DNA of 64,000 bases, taken from NCBI RefSeq assembly GCF_011189575.1, contig NZ_PUJW01000007.1, forward strand, positions 62,001 to 126,000, given 5' to 3'. The DNA is from Photorhabdus cinerea. Its GTDB lineage: Bacteria; Pseudomonadota; Gammaproteobacteria; Enterobacterales; Enterobacteriaceae. This document shows positions 36,057 through 45,509 of this stretch, piece by piece (the stretch's first letter is position 1; each line of letters opens with the position of its first letter). Under the pieces are notes generated by a model that was not told where the DNA came from, made no database searches, and was given only the letters and a program-made list of their open reading frames with translations. Both the position numbers and the translations under genes were made by a program.

Positions 36057-36077
36057 TTTTTCTCTGCCTGCATAATT

Positions 36078-36113
36078 AAAACCTCTGCCAGAAGATCTCT
36101 GACAGAGGTTTTT
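36078..36113 (+). terminator. Terminator of ppa
   Basis: AAAACCTCTGCCAGA pairs with TCTGACAGAGGTTTTT (one mismatch) around a short loop, with five T at the end. Confidence 0.88.
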
Positions 36114-36157
36114 GATATCACAGCCCCTTTACCTTCAGTATAAAAGGGAACCTCGCC

Positions 36158-36505
36158 TTACTCTTTTTCGTGGCGTTTCAGCCAATCGCCGCTTTTTATC
36201 CGTCGTAAACCCGCTACCGGAAACTGATAAAGATATATCCATGCACTGCCATACGGAGTCTGAATCAACTCCCTTACATATTCCCGAGAATTATGTTTCA
36301 AATCATCTAACTCTGTCAGGATAGTAGAATTGATACGATATACCTCACACTCAATATTCCCGTCACCACGGATTACCGCAGGATAATGCCCAAGGTCATA
36401 CAACTCATAGCCTTCTAGCTTGTGATCCCCTAACCATTGAGCATCGGTCATCCAGTGATGATTGCCCTGTTTGCGCCGTAAGCTGCCATAAACAATAATT
36501 CGCAT
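36158..36505 (-). CDS. ytfP: Gamma-glutamylcyclotransferase-like protein YtfP
   Basis: 115-residue AIG2/GGCT-like protein. It starts with the diagnostic MRIIVYGSLRRKQGNHHWM and has the family's G-Y-LYDLGHYPAV strand. The length matches E. coli YtfP (113). It lies 2 bp downstream of tamB, as in the E. coli ytfM-ytfN-ytfP operon. The biochemical activity of YtfP itself is not established as far as I know. Confidence 0.94.
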   Translation of the reverse strand: MRIIVYGSLRRKQGNHHWMTDAQWLGDHKLEGYELYDLGHYPAVIRGDGNIECEVYRINSTILTELDDLKHNSREYVRELIQTPYGSAWIYLYQFPVAGLRRIKSGDWLKRHEKE

Positions 36506-36507
36506 TT

Positions 36508-39500
36508 TTAAAACTCAAACTGATAGAGCAAATCCAATGCCTGATCAATACCAGACATTGCTTCCAGATACAATCTAGGCATTAACCTATAGCGTAAGGT
36601 TAACGTTGCCAGCGAATCAAATATACCAACACCATACTTAACTTGCAGATCTTTTGTAATCCTTCCGCTAACAACCACCTGTGATTTATCGCCAGCCCCT
36701 TGTGTATCCAGTGCCAAATCGGAAACACCGAATGTTTCACCGATTTTACCCACCAGTTGACCACTCTGTGCAACTCCTAAGCCTATCAGCACAGCCGTCA
36801 TTTTTGAGTTATCAGAGCCACTGCTCTCTAATCCTTCTCCACGCAACAGGAAGGAAAGCGCTTCCTGTTGTGATTTAACAGGTTCTGAGAAAATTTCTAT
36901 TTTTGGTTGATCTGCCAGACCCGTCACTCTCACCCCAGCAATAACACGGCCATAAGTTGATTCTGGGTTACGGATAGCCTCAATGTTAAGCAATGGCTGA
37001 TCCGGTGGACCTGAGAACATAATCAGCCCTTTGCGGACGATCAAATCCTGTCCATAAGCGTGGAAACGACCATCAAGAATATCAACTTGACCATTCAAAC
37101 CTAGACCTTGCTTATCTTGAGCAACTTTCAGATCACCTTTAAGCTGAGCTTTAAGGCCGAAAGCACTGAGGCGAACATCTTCCCCTATATGAATCGTCAA
37201 ATTACTTTGAATCGGAATTGATGCTTTTTTCTCTTCTAATGGCTGAAAGTTCTCATTCAATATAACCTCATCCGATGAAGCCTCAACTGCCGATTCTGGT
37301 AATTCCTTAACTGTAATGAGCGCCCAAGGAATATCAACATTACCATCTAATTTCAACAATTGAGGTGAAGCCTCAAATACCAGATCAGGGCTAACATCAA
37401 TTTTTACCATTGGAGGAAAAGTTACCCTCAGCTTATTACCGTTAGCGGCAACTCTTGCATGCCATGCATTCAAATCATGCCAGTCAGCATCACCACTTAA
37501 GTTAAGTTGCCCTTTAGGCGTTTTGATAACACCATCAAGAGCAGAGCGCACTCCATCAAAATTTACCCCAAGTTGCCCTTGAGTAATATCAAATGGAATC
37601 CAATGACCCGAAGCTTGCAGTGAACTTAGAGCCAGTCGGCCAAACAGTAATGGGTTTTTGGCATTTCCTCCCAGGCGCAGATTAGCGTTCAGATGACCTT
37701 CAGCTTTATCGCCTTTATCAAGGATTGGCTTAATCAATGCCAGTGAGATATCCTGAATACCTGCATTGCCAGATAGTTTGCGACGCCCTTCAAGATCTGC
37801 AATCTGTACGTCACCGTTAAACTGACCATTTCCCATGATTTTAAACAACCAATCTAGCTCCGCTGTACCATTCTTCAAGCCAGCCTTGAGTGTCAGTGTC
37901 TGGAAATCTACGGGTAGTGCAACACCATCGACCATCTGTTTAACCTGCACCTCGCTACCGCGCAAATTAACATTAGCTTGAGGCAATCCATGTCCCGCAC
38001 TCCATTTAACATCTGCATTACCACTAAATACACCTTTCAGTTGTGTTTCAGGTCCCAGTAATGGTTGGATCATAGCGAGATCAAAACGTTCAAGAACAAC
38101 AGATGCGCTGCCGTTAGCACCAGCTTCAATCGGTTTAGGTACACACAGCTGAGCATGTGGATTCAGCCAGCAATGAGTACCCACAGTCACTTTTTGCTGC
38201 GGGTTGAGATAATCGACAATAATAGGTTTAGTTAAACGCCATTCTCCAATCGGAGTGTCAAAACGGGTATTGTTGATGTTGCCTTTCCAGCGTTGTTGCT
38301 TGCGATCAAAACTACCGTTAAGTGCAAATTGACCGGAAACAGGTTCGCCATCGATCCTTAGTTGCAAATCATGCTGTTTTTCATTGCCTTTGGCATTCAG
38401 CGTTAGATTACGGATGATCAAGTCAACCTGTTTTAACTGACGGACATTGACAGCAAGATCCCCCTGGATCTGTTCAGCAGAACGCACATTCCCCTTCACA
38501 TTTACACTATCAATGCGCAGATCCTGCCATTTCAATCCATTAGCATTCAGATCCGCCAAAAGCTGCGGTGCTTGCATACTACCACGTAGTTTCAGTGTTC
38601 CATTAACCACACCGCCAAGCCCCGGCAATAAACCATCCAGTCTCGGTGCATTGATATCGCCATCAAGTTTCCATTGTTTGAACAACTGCCCCTGGAAATT
38701 CATTTTATTACGCCCCAAAGCCAGCTCAAACTGAGGAATATTCCACTGACCAGCAGCATTACCAGAAACCTTACCTCTGGCTTTTACCAAGTTCTGTTTT
38801 ACATTGCCATCCAGTGTGATTTCCGGGATCTGGAGCTGCCAACTACCACCGTGCAAGCTACCACGGGTAACAATTTTGCCATCTATTCTGGCTGGCCATT
38901 CCGGCCACTCTTTCGCAGTATTGATCCCAGAGAGTGTCAGCACCGTATTCCAACTTACCGCTTTACTCCAATCTGCCACACCGGTTAATTCAGCCCTTCC
39001 CTGCAAAGCAGACAGACGTAAACGAGTCAACCTGAACTGCTCTTCATTACCTTTAGCATCCAGCACGAGTAATACCGGTGGAATTTCATTACCCTTAATA
39101 TCCGAGCGTAATGACAAGTCATAACCACTGGCCTTACCATTCAACCGCATTTTTATACTATCAAGCTGATACTCAGGCTCTCCAGTCAAAGGCCAGCTAA
39201 ATTGCTGGCTTTCAAGCGTTACACGCATTGGCAACCCGGCCTGAGCTAATTCTACCTGGGCATCAAGTTTAGCGCTGACAGGACCAGACAAATTCAGACC
39301 CAAGTTGAGTTGTTCCAGCAAGGCACCATCAAGCTTCAAATCAACTTTTTGCCCTTGTATCTCTTGCCGATTCAATTCACCTTTTATTGTCAGTTTTACT
39401 GGCCATTGCTGTGCCAGAGTCGCTGAGCCATTAATAGCTAAAGAGCCTTCCGGCGCATTAATATTCAGTTTATTGAGCTGAATCTGCTGCCCCTGATTGC

Positions 39501-40281
39501 TCAGTTGCAGTGATAAGTCATTGATTGTGATATTGGTATCACCGGTCAGCTGTAATTGTTTACCACTGATCTCTTCAACAGTAATATCCAGTGGAATAGG
39601 CACTTCCGGTAACTTTTCCAGTAACGGCTGAGAGAACAATTCTTTCAGGATTTCTCCCAGCGACTTTTCCGGTTCAACCTCCTGTTTTACTTTCTTTGCT
39701 GCTTCCGCAATTTTCAATTGTTCAGGGGTAGTTTTTGGCAATCCAACTAATAACTTATTGATTTGAGTTGGCTTAAAAGTTAACACCTTTTGCTGCCACT
39801 GAGCCGCTGTTCTGAATTCATCAAGGGCAATTACCATATCATCTACGGTAACAGTGGCATTTTTAACAGATAGCAAATCAAGTGAAATCGGATACGGAGT
39901 CCTTAGCTCAGTCAGAGGTTCTGATTCTGGTGATAGTTCCTCCGAAACAGGAAATTGTTTAGTGTTAATCGCAATTTTCACTCCTTCCGTCGTCAATGCA
40001 TTAATACATAACTGACTGTTTTTCAAACAAGAAAGACGTAACGAAAGGTGGAATTGATCCACATTGACATCAACACCGGGCACCTGATACCTGACTTCTT
40101 TCAGGGTTAAATCACGCCAGCCACCACTGACGCTAGCTATATCCAGCCCCGGGACCCAACGGGCAGCACTGTTAATCATAAAATGCAAGCCAGATTGCGT
40201 TCCTATCAACCCAGCCGCAGTAATGACCAACAGAGTAACCGTCAGCAAAAAAGCAATACTGATCTTTTTAATCCATCTCAT
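36508..40281 (-). CDS. tamB: Translocation and assembly module subunit TamB
   Basis: Very long inner-membrane-anchored periplasmic AsmA-like protein that spans toward the outer membrane. With TamA it helps insert beta-barrel proteins and supports lipid transport. The 1257-residue protein has an N-terminal signal anchor (about 5-27), then a repetitive beta-strand body. It ends in the conserved DUF490/TamB domain (about 900-1257, ending LDLLYQFEF). Its ATG overlaps the tamA stop by four bases (ATGA). The size matches E. coli TamB (1259). Confidence 0.97.
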   Translation of the reverse strand: MRWIKKISIAFLLTVTLLVITAAGLIGTQSGLHFMINSAARWVPGLDIASVSGGWRDLTLKEVRYQVPGVDVNVDQFHLSLRLSCLKNSQLCINALTTEGVKIAINTKQFPVSEELSPESEPLTELRTPYPISLDLLSVKNATVTVDDMVIALDEFRTAAQWQQKVLTFKPTQINKLLVGLPKTTPEQLKIAEAAKKVKQEVEPEKSLGEILKELFSQPLLEKLPEVPIPLDITVEEISGKQLQLTGDTNITINDLSLQLSNQGQQIQLNKLNINAPEGSLAINGSATLAQQWPVKLTIKGELNRQEIQGQKVDLKLDGALLEQLNLGLNLSGPVSAKLDAQVELAQAGLPMRVTLESQQFSWPLTGEPEYQLDSIKMRLNGKASGYDLSLRSDIKGNEIPPVLLVLDAKGNEEQFRLTRLRLSALQGRAELTGVADWSKAVSWNTVLTLSGINTAKEWPEWPARIDGKIVTRGSLHGGSWQLQIPEITLDGNVKQNLVKARGKVSGNAAGQWNIPQFELALGRNKMNFQGQLFKQWKLDGDINAPRLDGLLPGLGGVVNGTLKLRGSMQAPQLLADLNANGLKWQDLRIDSVNVKGNVRSAEQIQGDLAVNVRQLKQVDLIIRNLTLNAKGNEKQHDLQLRIDGEPVSGQFALNGSFDRKQQRWKGNINNTRFDTPIGEWRLTKPIIVDYLNPQQKVTVGTHCWLNPHAQLCVPKPIEAGANGSASVVLERFDLAMIQPLLGPETQLKGVFSGNADVKWSAGHGLPQANVNLRGSEVQVKQMVDGVALPVDFQTLTLKAGLKNGTAELDWLFKIMGNGQFNGDVQIADLEGRRKLSGNAGIQDISLALIKPILDKGDKAEGHLNANLRLGGNAKNPLLFGRLALSSLQASGHWIPFDITQGQLGVNFDGVRSALDGVIKTPKGQLNLSGDADWHDLNAWHARVAANGNKLRVTFPPMVKIDVSPDLVFEASPQLLKLDGNVDIPWALITVKELPESAVEASSDEVILNENFQPLEEKKASIPIQSNLTIHIGEDVRLSAFGLKAQLKGDLKVAQDKQGLGLNGQVDILDGRFHAYGQDLIVRKGLIMFSGPPDQPLLNIEAIRNPESTYGRVIAGVRVTGLADQPKIEIFSEPVKSQQEALSFLLRGEGLESSGSDNSKMTAVLIGLGVAQSGQLVGKIGETFGVSDLALDTQGAGDKSQVVVSGRITKDLQVKYGVGIFDSLATLTLRYRLMPRLYLEAMSGIDQALDLLYQFEF

Positions 40282-42020
40282 AATTCAGATCCTAATCCAA
40301 TGTAAAACTGGATATCATGGGATTCTGAACCCCCTATTGGCCTGGCAAGATCAAACTTAATTGGCCCGACAGGAGAAGCCCAACGCACACCAATTCCTGC
40401 GCCGGTTTTGAAGTCGCTGTTTTTAATATCATTGACTGCTTCACCTGTATCAACAAAAACCGCGCTCCACCAATCACCCGTTACGTTATACTGATACTCG
40501 AGAGAACCCACTATCAATGCAGATGCCCCCGTTAATTTTCCTTTATCGTCTTTAGGAGAAATTTTCTGGTATTTGTAGCCACGGACACTGTGATCACCAC
40601 CAGCAAAGAAACGTAAATCAGGTGGAACTTTCTGGAATTCATTAGTTTCTATCCAACCCAGATTACCTCGAACAACAAAGCGATGATTATCCCAGTAAGT
40701 TCTTATCCAAACGTTTTTCGCCTGTAATACCAAAAAATCCACATCAGAACCCCAAGTAGTATCAGAGATATCAATGGAATAGCGCTGACTATCGCCCCAA
40801 TAAGGCATCGTACCACCACGCTGGCGGATACGGCTGACATTCGCTCCCGGATACAACAACATAGTGGTGTTAGTGACATCCGCCTGAGTAAAGTGGCTGA
40901 GACTCCAACGCATGTTGATTCCATACTGCCAGCCAGTAGAGAGATCCCAATTACGAGAAAGATTCACCGTCGCAGTATCTGATACGGTATCGTTGAGATC
41001 CTTGCGTTTATAACCGGTCTGCAACGCATAATACTGCTCCAGAGGGTTCGCTTTTAGCGGCATTTTATAGCTGGCATCAATAATCTGTTCGGGTGCAGAA
41101 AGGTTGACGCTGGTATTAAAGCTGTGTCCACGGGAATTAAGCCACGGTTTTGCCCATTTAGCCTTAACCCGTGGCCCCACATCTGAGCCATAGCCACCCC
41201 CAAGTTCAACATAATTTCCGGAACGTGGTGTTAAGACCGCATCAAGAGGGAGAGTCCTATTACCTCTTTTTCTGGCAGGAGCAAAATCAGGTGTCACTAG
41301 TGCCGAGTTAAACCAGCCGGTTTCTGCCAGTCGCCGGTTCAGCTCTGCCAATTGCTCTAAGGTATAAAAATCCCCTTCTTTGAACGGAACTAAGTTACTC
41401 AGATAATCTTCGCGAATCTGTGAGCCTTGATAATATACCGGACCAAAGCGATAACGTTCACCACTGTCAAAATCAAAATCCCAGAATGCCTCATGCCGCT
41501 CTTTGGAAACACCTAATTGGTTCTTCTTCATGACGGCGTCAAAGTAACCTTTTCTAATAGCAAGTCCAGTTAAAGAGCTTTTGAAGCTTTCATATTCACC
41601 ATGATTAAGAATTGTCCCCTTTTTCGGACTTTTGCTTTTGACAAGTTTGGCATAATCTCCATCTGTCTTAGCTCCACCTTCCAAAACAACATTAACACCG
41701 GCAATCCGTACAGGCTCACCCGCGATGACTTTTGCTGTTAATACCGAACGAGCGGGAGGTTTATTTTCCTGATAGGTAAATTCAATGATAGGTTCATAAT
41801 AACCAAGAGGTCGCAAACCTTCACGAATCGCTTTATCTACGCGAGAGCGGAAACGACCATCAGCAGCAACTTCGTCAGTGCTGATAGTTGAAAGATGAAC
41901 TCGAGCATTTTTTTCTAAATTGCCTGTTAATCCTTCCATTTTCAGGCGAAGACTAGCACTATGAGCGATGGGAGTTGCGACAGACACACAAAGAAAACAT
42001 AAAACGGGGTATCTCGACAC
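40278..42020 (-). CDS. tamA: Translocation and assembly module subunit TamA
   Basis: Omp85-family outer-membrane protein. The 580-residue precursor has a signal peptide (MSRYPVLCFLCVSVATPIAHS), three POTRA domains (about 23-265) and a 16-strand barrel. The barrel includes the Omp85 motif region VRGYKY and ends in an aromatic-poor FYIGLGSEL. The start codon is GTG at 42020 with AGGAG five bases upstream. It is translationally coupled to tamB and divergent from msrA. Confidence 0.96.
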   Translation of the reverse strand: MSRYPVLCFLCVSVATPIAHSASLRLKMEGLTGNLEKNARVHLSTISTDEVAADGRFRSRVDKAIREGLRPLGYYEPIIEFTYQENKPPARSVLTAKVIAGEPVRIAGVNVVLEGGAKTDGDYAKLVKSKSPKKGTILNHGEYESFKSSLTGLAIRKGYFDAVMKKNQLGVSKERHEAFWDFDFDSGERYRFGPVYYQGSQIREDYLSNLVPFKEGDFYTLEQLAELNRRLAETGWFNSALVTPDFAPARKRGNRTLPLDAVLTPRSGNYVELGGGYGSDVGPRVKAKWAKPWLNSRGHSFNTSVNLSAPEQIIDASYKMPLKANPLEQYYALQTGYKRKDLNDTVSDTATVNLSRNWDLSTGWQYGINMRWSLSHFTQADVTNTTMLLYPGANVSRIRQRGGTMPYWGDSQRYSIDISDTTWGSDVDFLVLQAKNVWIRTYWDNHRFVVRGNLGWIETNEFQKVPPDLRFFAGGDHSVRGYKYQKISPKDDKGKLTGASALIVGSLEYQYNVTGDWWSAVFVDTGEAVNDIKNSDFKTGAGIGVRWASPVGPIKFDLARPIGGSESHDIQFYIGLGSEL

Positions 42021-42135
42021 GCGAACTCCTAACCTGATCGGAATAATTTGACTATAATAAAATTTATTTTGATTAAAGTTTATAATATATACAATCTATT
42101 AATATCTGAAAACCTAATAATTACGAGAGGGAATT

Positions 42136-42783
42136 TTGCCAACTTCAACTAACAAGATCCAATCTGTTGATTCTCAACACATACTGTCAGGCAGAACAGA
42201 ACCACTTAAGGTTTCATCAGACCATGTTGTCACCAACCATGCGATAGAGCCTGTTCCAGAAAATATGGAAGTTGCCTATTTTGGTATGGGATGCTTCTGG
42301 GGCGTAGAGCGTCTATTCTGGCAACAACCTGATATTTACACGACCTCCGCAGGTTATAGCGGTGGCACAACACCGAATCCAACTTATGAAGAAGTCTGTA
42401 GCGGTCTGACTGGACATGCTGAGATTGTCAGAATTGTTTATGATCCGGCAAAAAATAGTTATGAAAACCTATTAAAGCTTTTCTGGGAAAACCACGATCC
42501 GGCTCAGGGAATGCGCCAAGGCGGAGATATTGGCACTCAGTACCGCTCCGCAATTTATACTGTGTCACCTCAACAGCATGAATTGGCATTAGCCAGCCGT
42601 GAACATTTCCAAAAGGCAATGCAACAGCAAGGAGATAACCGTCCTGTTACAACGGAAATCACAGAAGCTGGGCCATTCTATTTTGCAGAAGACTATCACC
42701 AGCAATATCTGTTTAAAAATCCTGAAGGGTATTGTGGGTTAGGTGGTATTGGTGTTTGCTTGCCACAAATGGATAAAAACTAG
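42136..42783 (+). CDS. msrA: Peptide methionine-S-sulfoxide reductase MsrA
   Basis: Repairs Met-S-oxide in proteins. The 215-residue product has the catalytic motif GMGCFWGVERLF (Cys at about 53) and a C-terminal GYCGLGGIGVCLP with the resolving cysteines. The only start that fits the family length is TTG at 42136, preceded by AGAGGG. It is divergent from tamA, the E. coli order. Confidence 0.95.
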   Translation: MPTSTNKIQSVDSQHILSGRTEPLKVSSDHVVTNHAIEPVPENMEVAYFGMGCFWGVERLFWQQPDIYTTSAGYSGGTTPNPTYEEVCSGLTGHAEIVRIVYDPAKNSYENLLKLFWENHDPAQGMRQGGDIGTQYRSAIYTVSPQQHELALASREHFQKAMQQQGDNRPVTTEITEAGPFYFAEDYHQQYLFKNPEGYCGLGGIGVCLPQMDKN

Positions 42784-42879
42784 CCGATTTATTTAAGTTA
42801 ATGTTATAATTATTACGATAATAAATAGTTTCTTTCTGTATTTATTGCAACTTTTTATTTTATATGATTTTTACTGTTT

Positions 42880-42922
42880 CCTCCGGTGTTCTTTCAATGA
42901 CAACCTACCCTACCACCGGAGG
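42880..42922 (+). promoter_or_regulatory. ytfL leader hairpin hiding the Shine-Dalgarno sequence
   Basis: CCTCCGGTG (42880-42888) is exactly complementary to CACCGGAGG (42914-42922), with a 25-nt loop. The 3' arm contains GGAGG, the only strong ribosome-binding site before ytfL. Pairing would block translation, so this looks like a switchable leader (RNA thermometer, riboswitch part or protein target). Confidence 0.65.
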
Positions 42923-42928
42923 TAAAAC

Positions 42929-42946
42929 ATGGATACTTTATGTTGA
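42929..42946 (+). CDS. Five-codon leader ORF overlapping ytfL
   Basis: ATG GAT ACT TTA TGT TGA (MDTLC) starts 6 bp after GGAGG, ideal spacing, and its end overlaps the ytfL ATG (42940). The ytfL start itself is 17 bp from GGAGG. Translation of ytfL may therefore depend on reinitiation from this mini-ORF. That is inference; there is no homology to judge such a short peptide. Confidence 0.4.
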   Translation: MDTLC

Positions 42947-44262
42947 ATAGTCTATTAGTGGTGCTTTTACTGTGTGCGATAAGCGCCTTTTTTTCGTTAT
43001 CTGAAATTTCTCTCGCCGCCTCAAGGCGGATCAAATTAAAGCTGATGGCAGATGAAGGTAATGTCAACGCAGCCCATGTCCTCAAATTACAAGAAACGCC
43101 GGGAATGTTTTTTACTGTCGTGCAAATCGGCCTAAATGCAGTTGCCATTTTGGCTGGTGTTGTTGGTGAATCTGCATTCTCTCCTTCACTAAAAGCTTTT
43201 TTCATTAAATTTATGAGCTATGAATGGGCAGAACAACTAGGCTTTATCTGTTCATTTGCCATTGTGACAAGTCTGTTTATTTTGCTTGCTGACCTGACAC
43301 CAAAGCGTATTGGCATGATCAAACCAGAAGCTGTCGCAGTGAAAATCGTTAACCCAATGCGTTTTTGCCTGGCAATTTGCCGCCCATTAGTCTGGCTGTT
43401 TAATGGCCTGGCTGATCTTATCTTTAAGATCTTTAAAATTCCGATGGCTCGAAATGAAGACATCACATCTGATGATATTTTTGCTGTTGTAGAAGCAGGC
43501 GCTGTCGCAGGTATCCTCCGTAAGCAAGAACATGAACTGATTGAAAACGTATTCGAACTTGAATCTCGCACTGTTCCTTCGGCTATGACCTCACGAGAAA
43601 GTGTCGTCTATTTTGATAAAAATGAAAGTGAAGAAAGTATCAAACAACAGGTTTCTACCCAACCACATTCCAAATATCTGATATGTGATGGCGATATCGA
43701 TCATGTTATTGGCTATGTCGATTCTAAAGACCTGCTTAACCGTGTCCTAAGTGGTCAGAGCCTGAGCTTCAATAAAGGCGTCCAGCTCCGCAATGCTCTA
43801 ATCATTCCAGATACTCTGACACTCTCAGATGCACTAGAAAGTTTTAAAGCTGCTGGTGAAGATTTCGCTATCATCTTGAATGAATACGCACTGGTGATGG
43901 GTGTAATTACTCTCAATGATGTTATGACCACACTGATGGGCGATTTAGTTGGTCAGGGACAGGAAGAACAGATTATCGTCCGTGACGAGAATTCATGGCT
44001 AGTTGAAGGTGGCACACCTATTGATGATGTACAACGGGTACTGGATATCGATGATTTCCCTGACTCCAGCAACTACGAAACTATAGCGGGTTTTATGATG
44101 TTTCGGCTGCGGAAAATTCCAAAACGTACCGATTCTGTCAAGTTTGCTGGTTATAAGTTTGAAGTTGTCGATATTGATAACTACAAAATCGATCAGCTAT
44201 TAGTCACAAAAATCACAGATACATTAACCACAGTTCCAATACAAGAATCACCCATTCGGTGA
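42940..44262 (+). CDS. ytfL: CNNM/CorC-family membrane protein YtfL (PaeA)
   Basis: 440-residue inner-membrane protein. It has an N-terminal DUF21/CNNM domain with four hydrophobic segments (about 1-200), a CBS-domain pair (about 215-340) and a C-terminal CorC/HlyC domain (about 355-430). The close E. coli/Salmonella homologue (PaeA) has been linked to polyamine (cadaverine/putrescine) export and stress survival. The start ATG 42940 gives MLNSLLVVLLL, matching the family. The upstream leader holds an SD-sequestering hairpin and a mini-ORF. Confidence 0.94.
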   Translation: MLNSLLVVLLLCAISAFFSLSEISLAASRRIKLKLMADEGNVNAAHVLKLQETPGMFFTVVQIGLNAVAILAGVVGESAFSPSLKAFFIKFMSYEWAEQLGFICSFAIVTSLFILLADLTPKRIGMIKPEAVAVKIVNPMRFCLAICRPLVWLFNGLADLIFKIFKIPMARNEDITSDDIFAVVEAGAVAGILRKQEHELIENVFELESRTVPSAMTSRESVVYFDKNESEESIKQQVSTQPHSKYLICDGDIDHVIGYVDSKDLLNRVLSGQSLSFNKGVQLRNALIIPDTLTLSDALESFKAAGEDFAIILNEYALVMGVITLNDVMTTLMGDLVGQGQEEQIIVRDENSWLVEGGTPIDDVQRVLDIDDFPDSSNYETIAGFMMFRLRKIPKRTDSVKFAGYKFEVVDIDNYKIDQLLVTKITDTLTTVPIQESPIR

Positions 44263-44275
44263 TAATCAATAAGTA

Positions 44276-44302
44276 AAAACGGTTCATCTATCTAAACCGT
44301 TT
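44276..44302 (+). terminator. First hairpin downstream of ytfL
   Basis: AAAACGGTT pairs with AAACCGTTT across a 9-nt loop, 13 bp after the stop. Confidence 0.6.
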
Positions 44303-44317
44303 AATATTTCTGTATTA

Positions 44318-44340
44318 AGCGCCACTTAATTTGTGGCGCT
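44318..44340. terminator. Second hairpin between ytfL and ytfK
   Basis: AGCGCCAC pairs perfectly with GTGGCGCT around a 7-nt loop, between convergent genes. The T run is poor. Confidence 0.5.
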
Positions 44341-44378
44341 GATTATTCAGTATGCTATTGCTCGGCTTTTCTCGTTAT

Positions 44379-44585
44379 CTATCCTATTTCGGCCTGCAAA
44401 CGTAACACCTGCTGATTAACTTCGCTCATCACACTAAAATGGCGCTTATCTCTCACCTTCGGTGGTAAAATTTTACCGCAGTCGAACTCAAAAGCCCCCA
44501 TATCTTTAATGTATAAACGTCCACGGAATAGGGTTTTAACGTAGAGAGCAATTTTCAGTGGGTTATATTGGTGAAAAATTTTCAT
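44379..44585 (-). CDS. ytfK: Stringent-response modulator YtfK
   Basis: A 68-residue protein nearly superimposable on E. coli YtfK, with the segments FRGRLYIKDMGAFEFDCGKI and SVMSEVNQQVLRLQ. In E. coli YtfK stimulates SpoT-dependent (p)ppGpp accumulation on phosphate or fatty-acid starvation. Convergent with ytfL and divergent from ytfJ, the same order as E. coli. Confidence 0.94.
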   Translation of the reverse strand: MKIFHQYNPLKIALYVKTLFRGRLYIKDMGAFEFDCGKILPPKVRDKRHFSVMSEVNQQVLRLQAEIG

Positions 44586-44873
44586 CTCTGCTTTTTTCCT
44601 CTTAATGCTTCTTACGGTTACCTTGGTGAACCAACTACATACACCATACCGTTATGTAGAATAATAGACTGAATTTATCGAGTTTTGTTCCTCCTATTTT
44701 TAGTTCTATTCACTGAATTTACATAAAATGACAGATATTTAGACATACATAACTATGTAACTTTATGTCTTACTTAATGTTAAAAAATTGATCTTCTTTA
44801 AAGGGATAAATCCATTAATAACCGCTATGCTAAAAACCCGTGCATCGTCACATTCACTTATAAAGGAAAAATT

Positions 44874-45428
44874 ATGATAAAGAATTTCATGTTATATGCT
44901 GCGCTACTTTGCTCTCCCGCTTTAGCATTCGCTCACAACATTACCTTGGAACAACAAGTTCCTGCGGTCAGTATTTCTGATAAAGGAGAACTGCTACTCA
45001 ATAATAACAAGTTTAGCTACCAAAATTGGGATAGTGGAAAACTGATTGGAAAAGTGAGAGTCATACAACATATTGCAGGTCGCAGTGCAGCTAAAGAGAT
45101 GAATGCTCCATTGATAGAAGAGATAAAACGTGCTGATTTTCCAAAAGAAAAATATCAAACAACCACTATCATCAATACTAATGATGCAATATTCGGTACT
45201 GGGCCATTTGTCCGTAGCAGTATTGAAGACAGTAAAAGAGAGTTTCCATGGTCCCAATTTATCGCTGATAGCAATGGCGTAGCCAAAAAATCATGGCAGT
45301 TGGAGCCTAAAAGTTCTGCCATTATTGTCCTGGATAAAAACGGCGTAGCGAAGTTTGCCAAAGAAGGGGCATTAAGTGGTAGCGAAGTCAAACACGTCAT
45401 TGAATTAGTTCGTAAAGAATTACAATAA
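44874..45428 (+). CDS. ytfJ: YtfJ family periplasmic protein
   Basis: 184-residue secreted protein with a cleavable signal peptide (MIKNFMLYAALLCSPALAFA). The mature part is a thioredoxin-like YtfJ domain with the family segment GKLIGKVRVIQHIAGRSAAKEMNAPL. The usual CxxC is not seen. Function is uncharacterised. A good AAAGGA-type ribosome-binding site precedes the ATG. Confidence 0.92.
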   Translation: MIKNFMLYAALLCSPALAFAHNITLEQQVPAVSISDKGELLLNNNKFSYQNWDSGKLIGKVRVIQHIAGRSAAKEMNAPLIEEIKRADFPKEKYQTTTIINTNDAIFGTGPFVRSSIEDSKREFPWSQFIADSNGVAKKSWQLEPKSSAIIVLDKNGVAKFAKEGALSGSEVKHVIELVRKELQ

Positions 45429-45435
45429 AAACATT

Positions 45436-45485
45436 CGTGGTGATAACGATTTGCAGATACGTTTCGATTTGCAATTATCACCACG
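45436..45485. terminator. Long inverted repeat between ytfJ and cysQ
   Basis: CGTGGTGATAA (45436-45446) is exactly inverted as TTATCACCACG (45475-45485). The loop contains near-repeats of CGATTTGCA. It lies between convergent genes and probably acts as a terminator, although no T run follows. Confidence 0.55.
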
Positions 45486-45509
45486 ATCTTTACTAAAAAA
45501 CCGCCGCAG

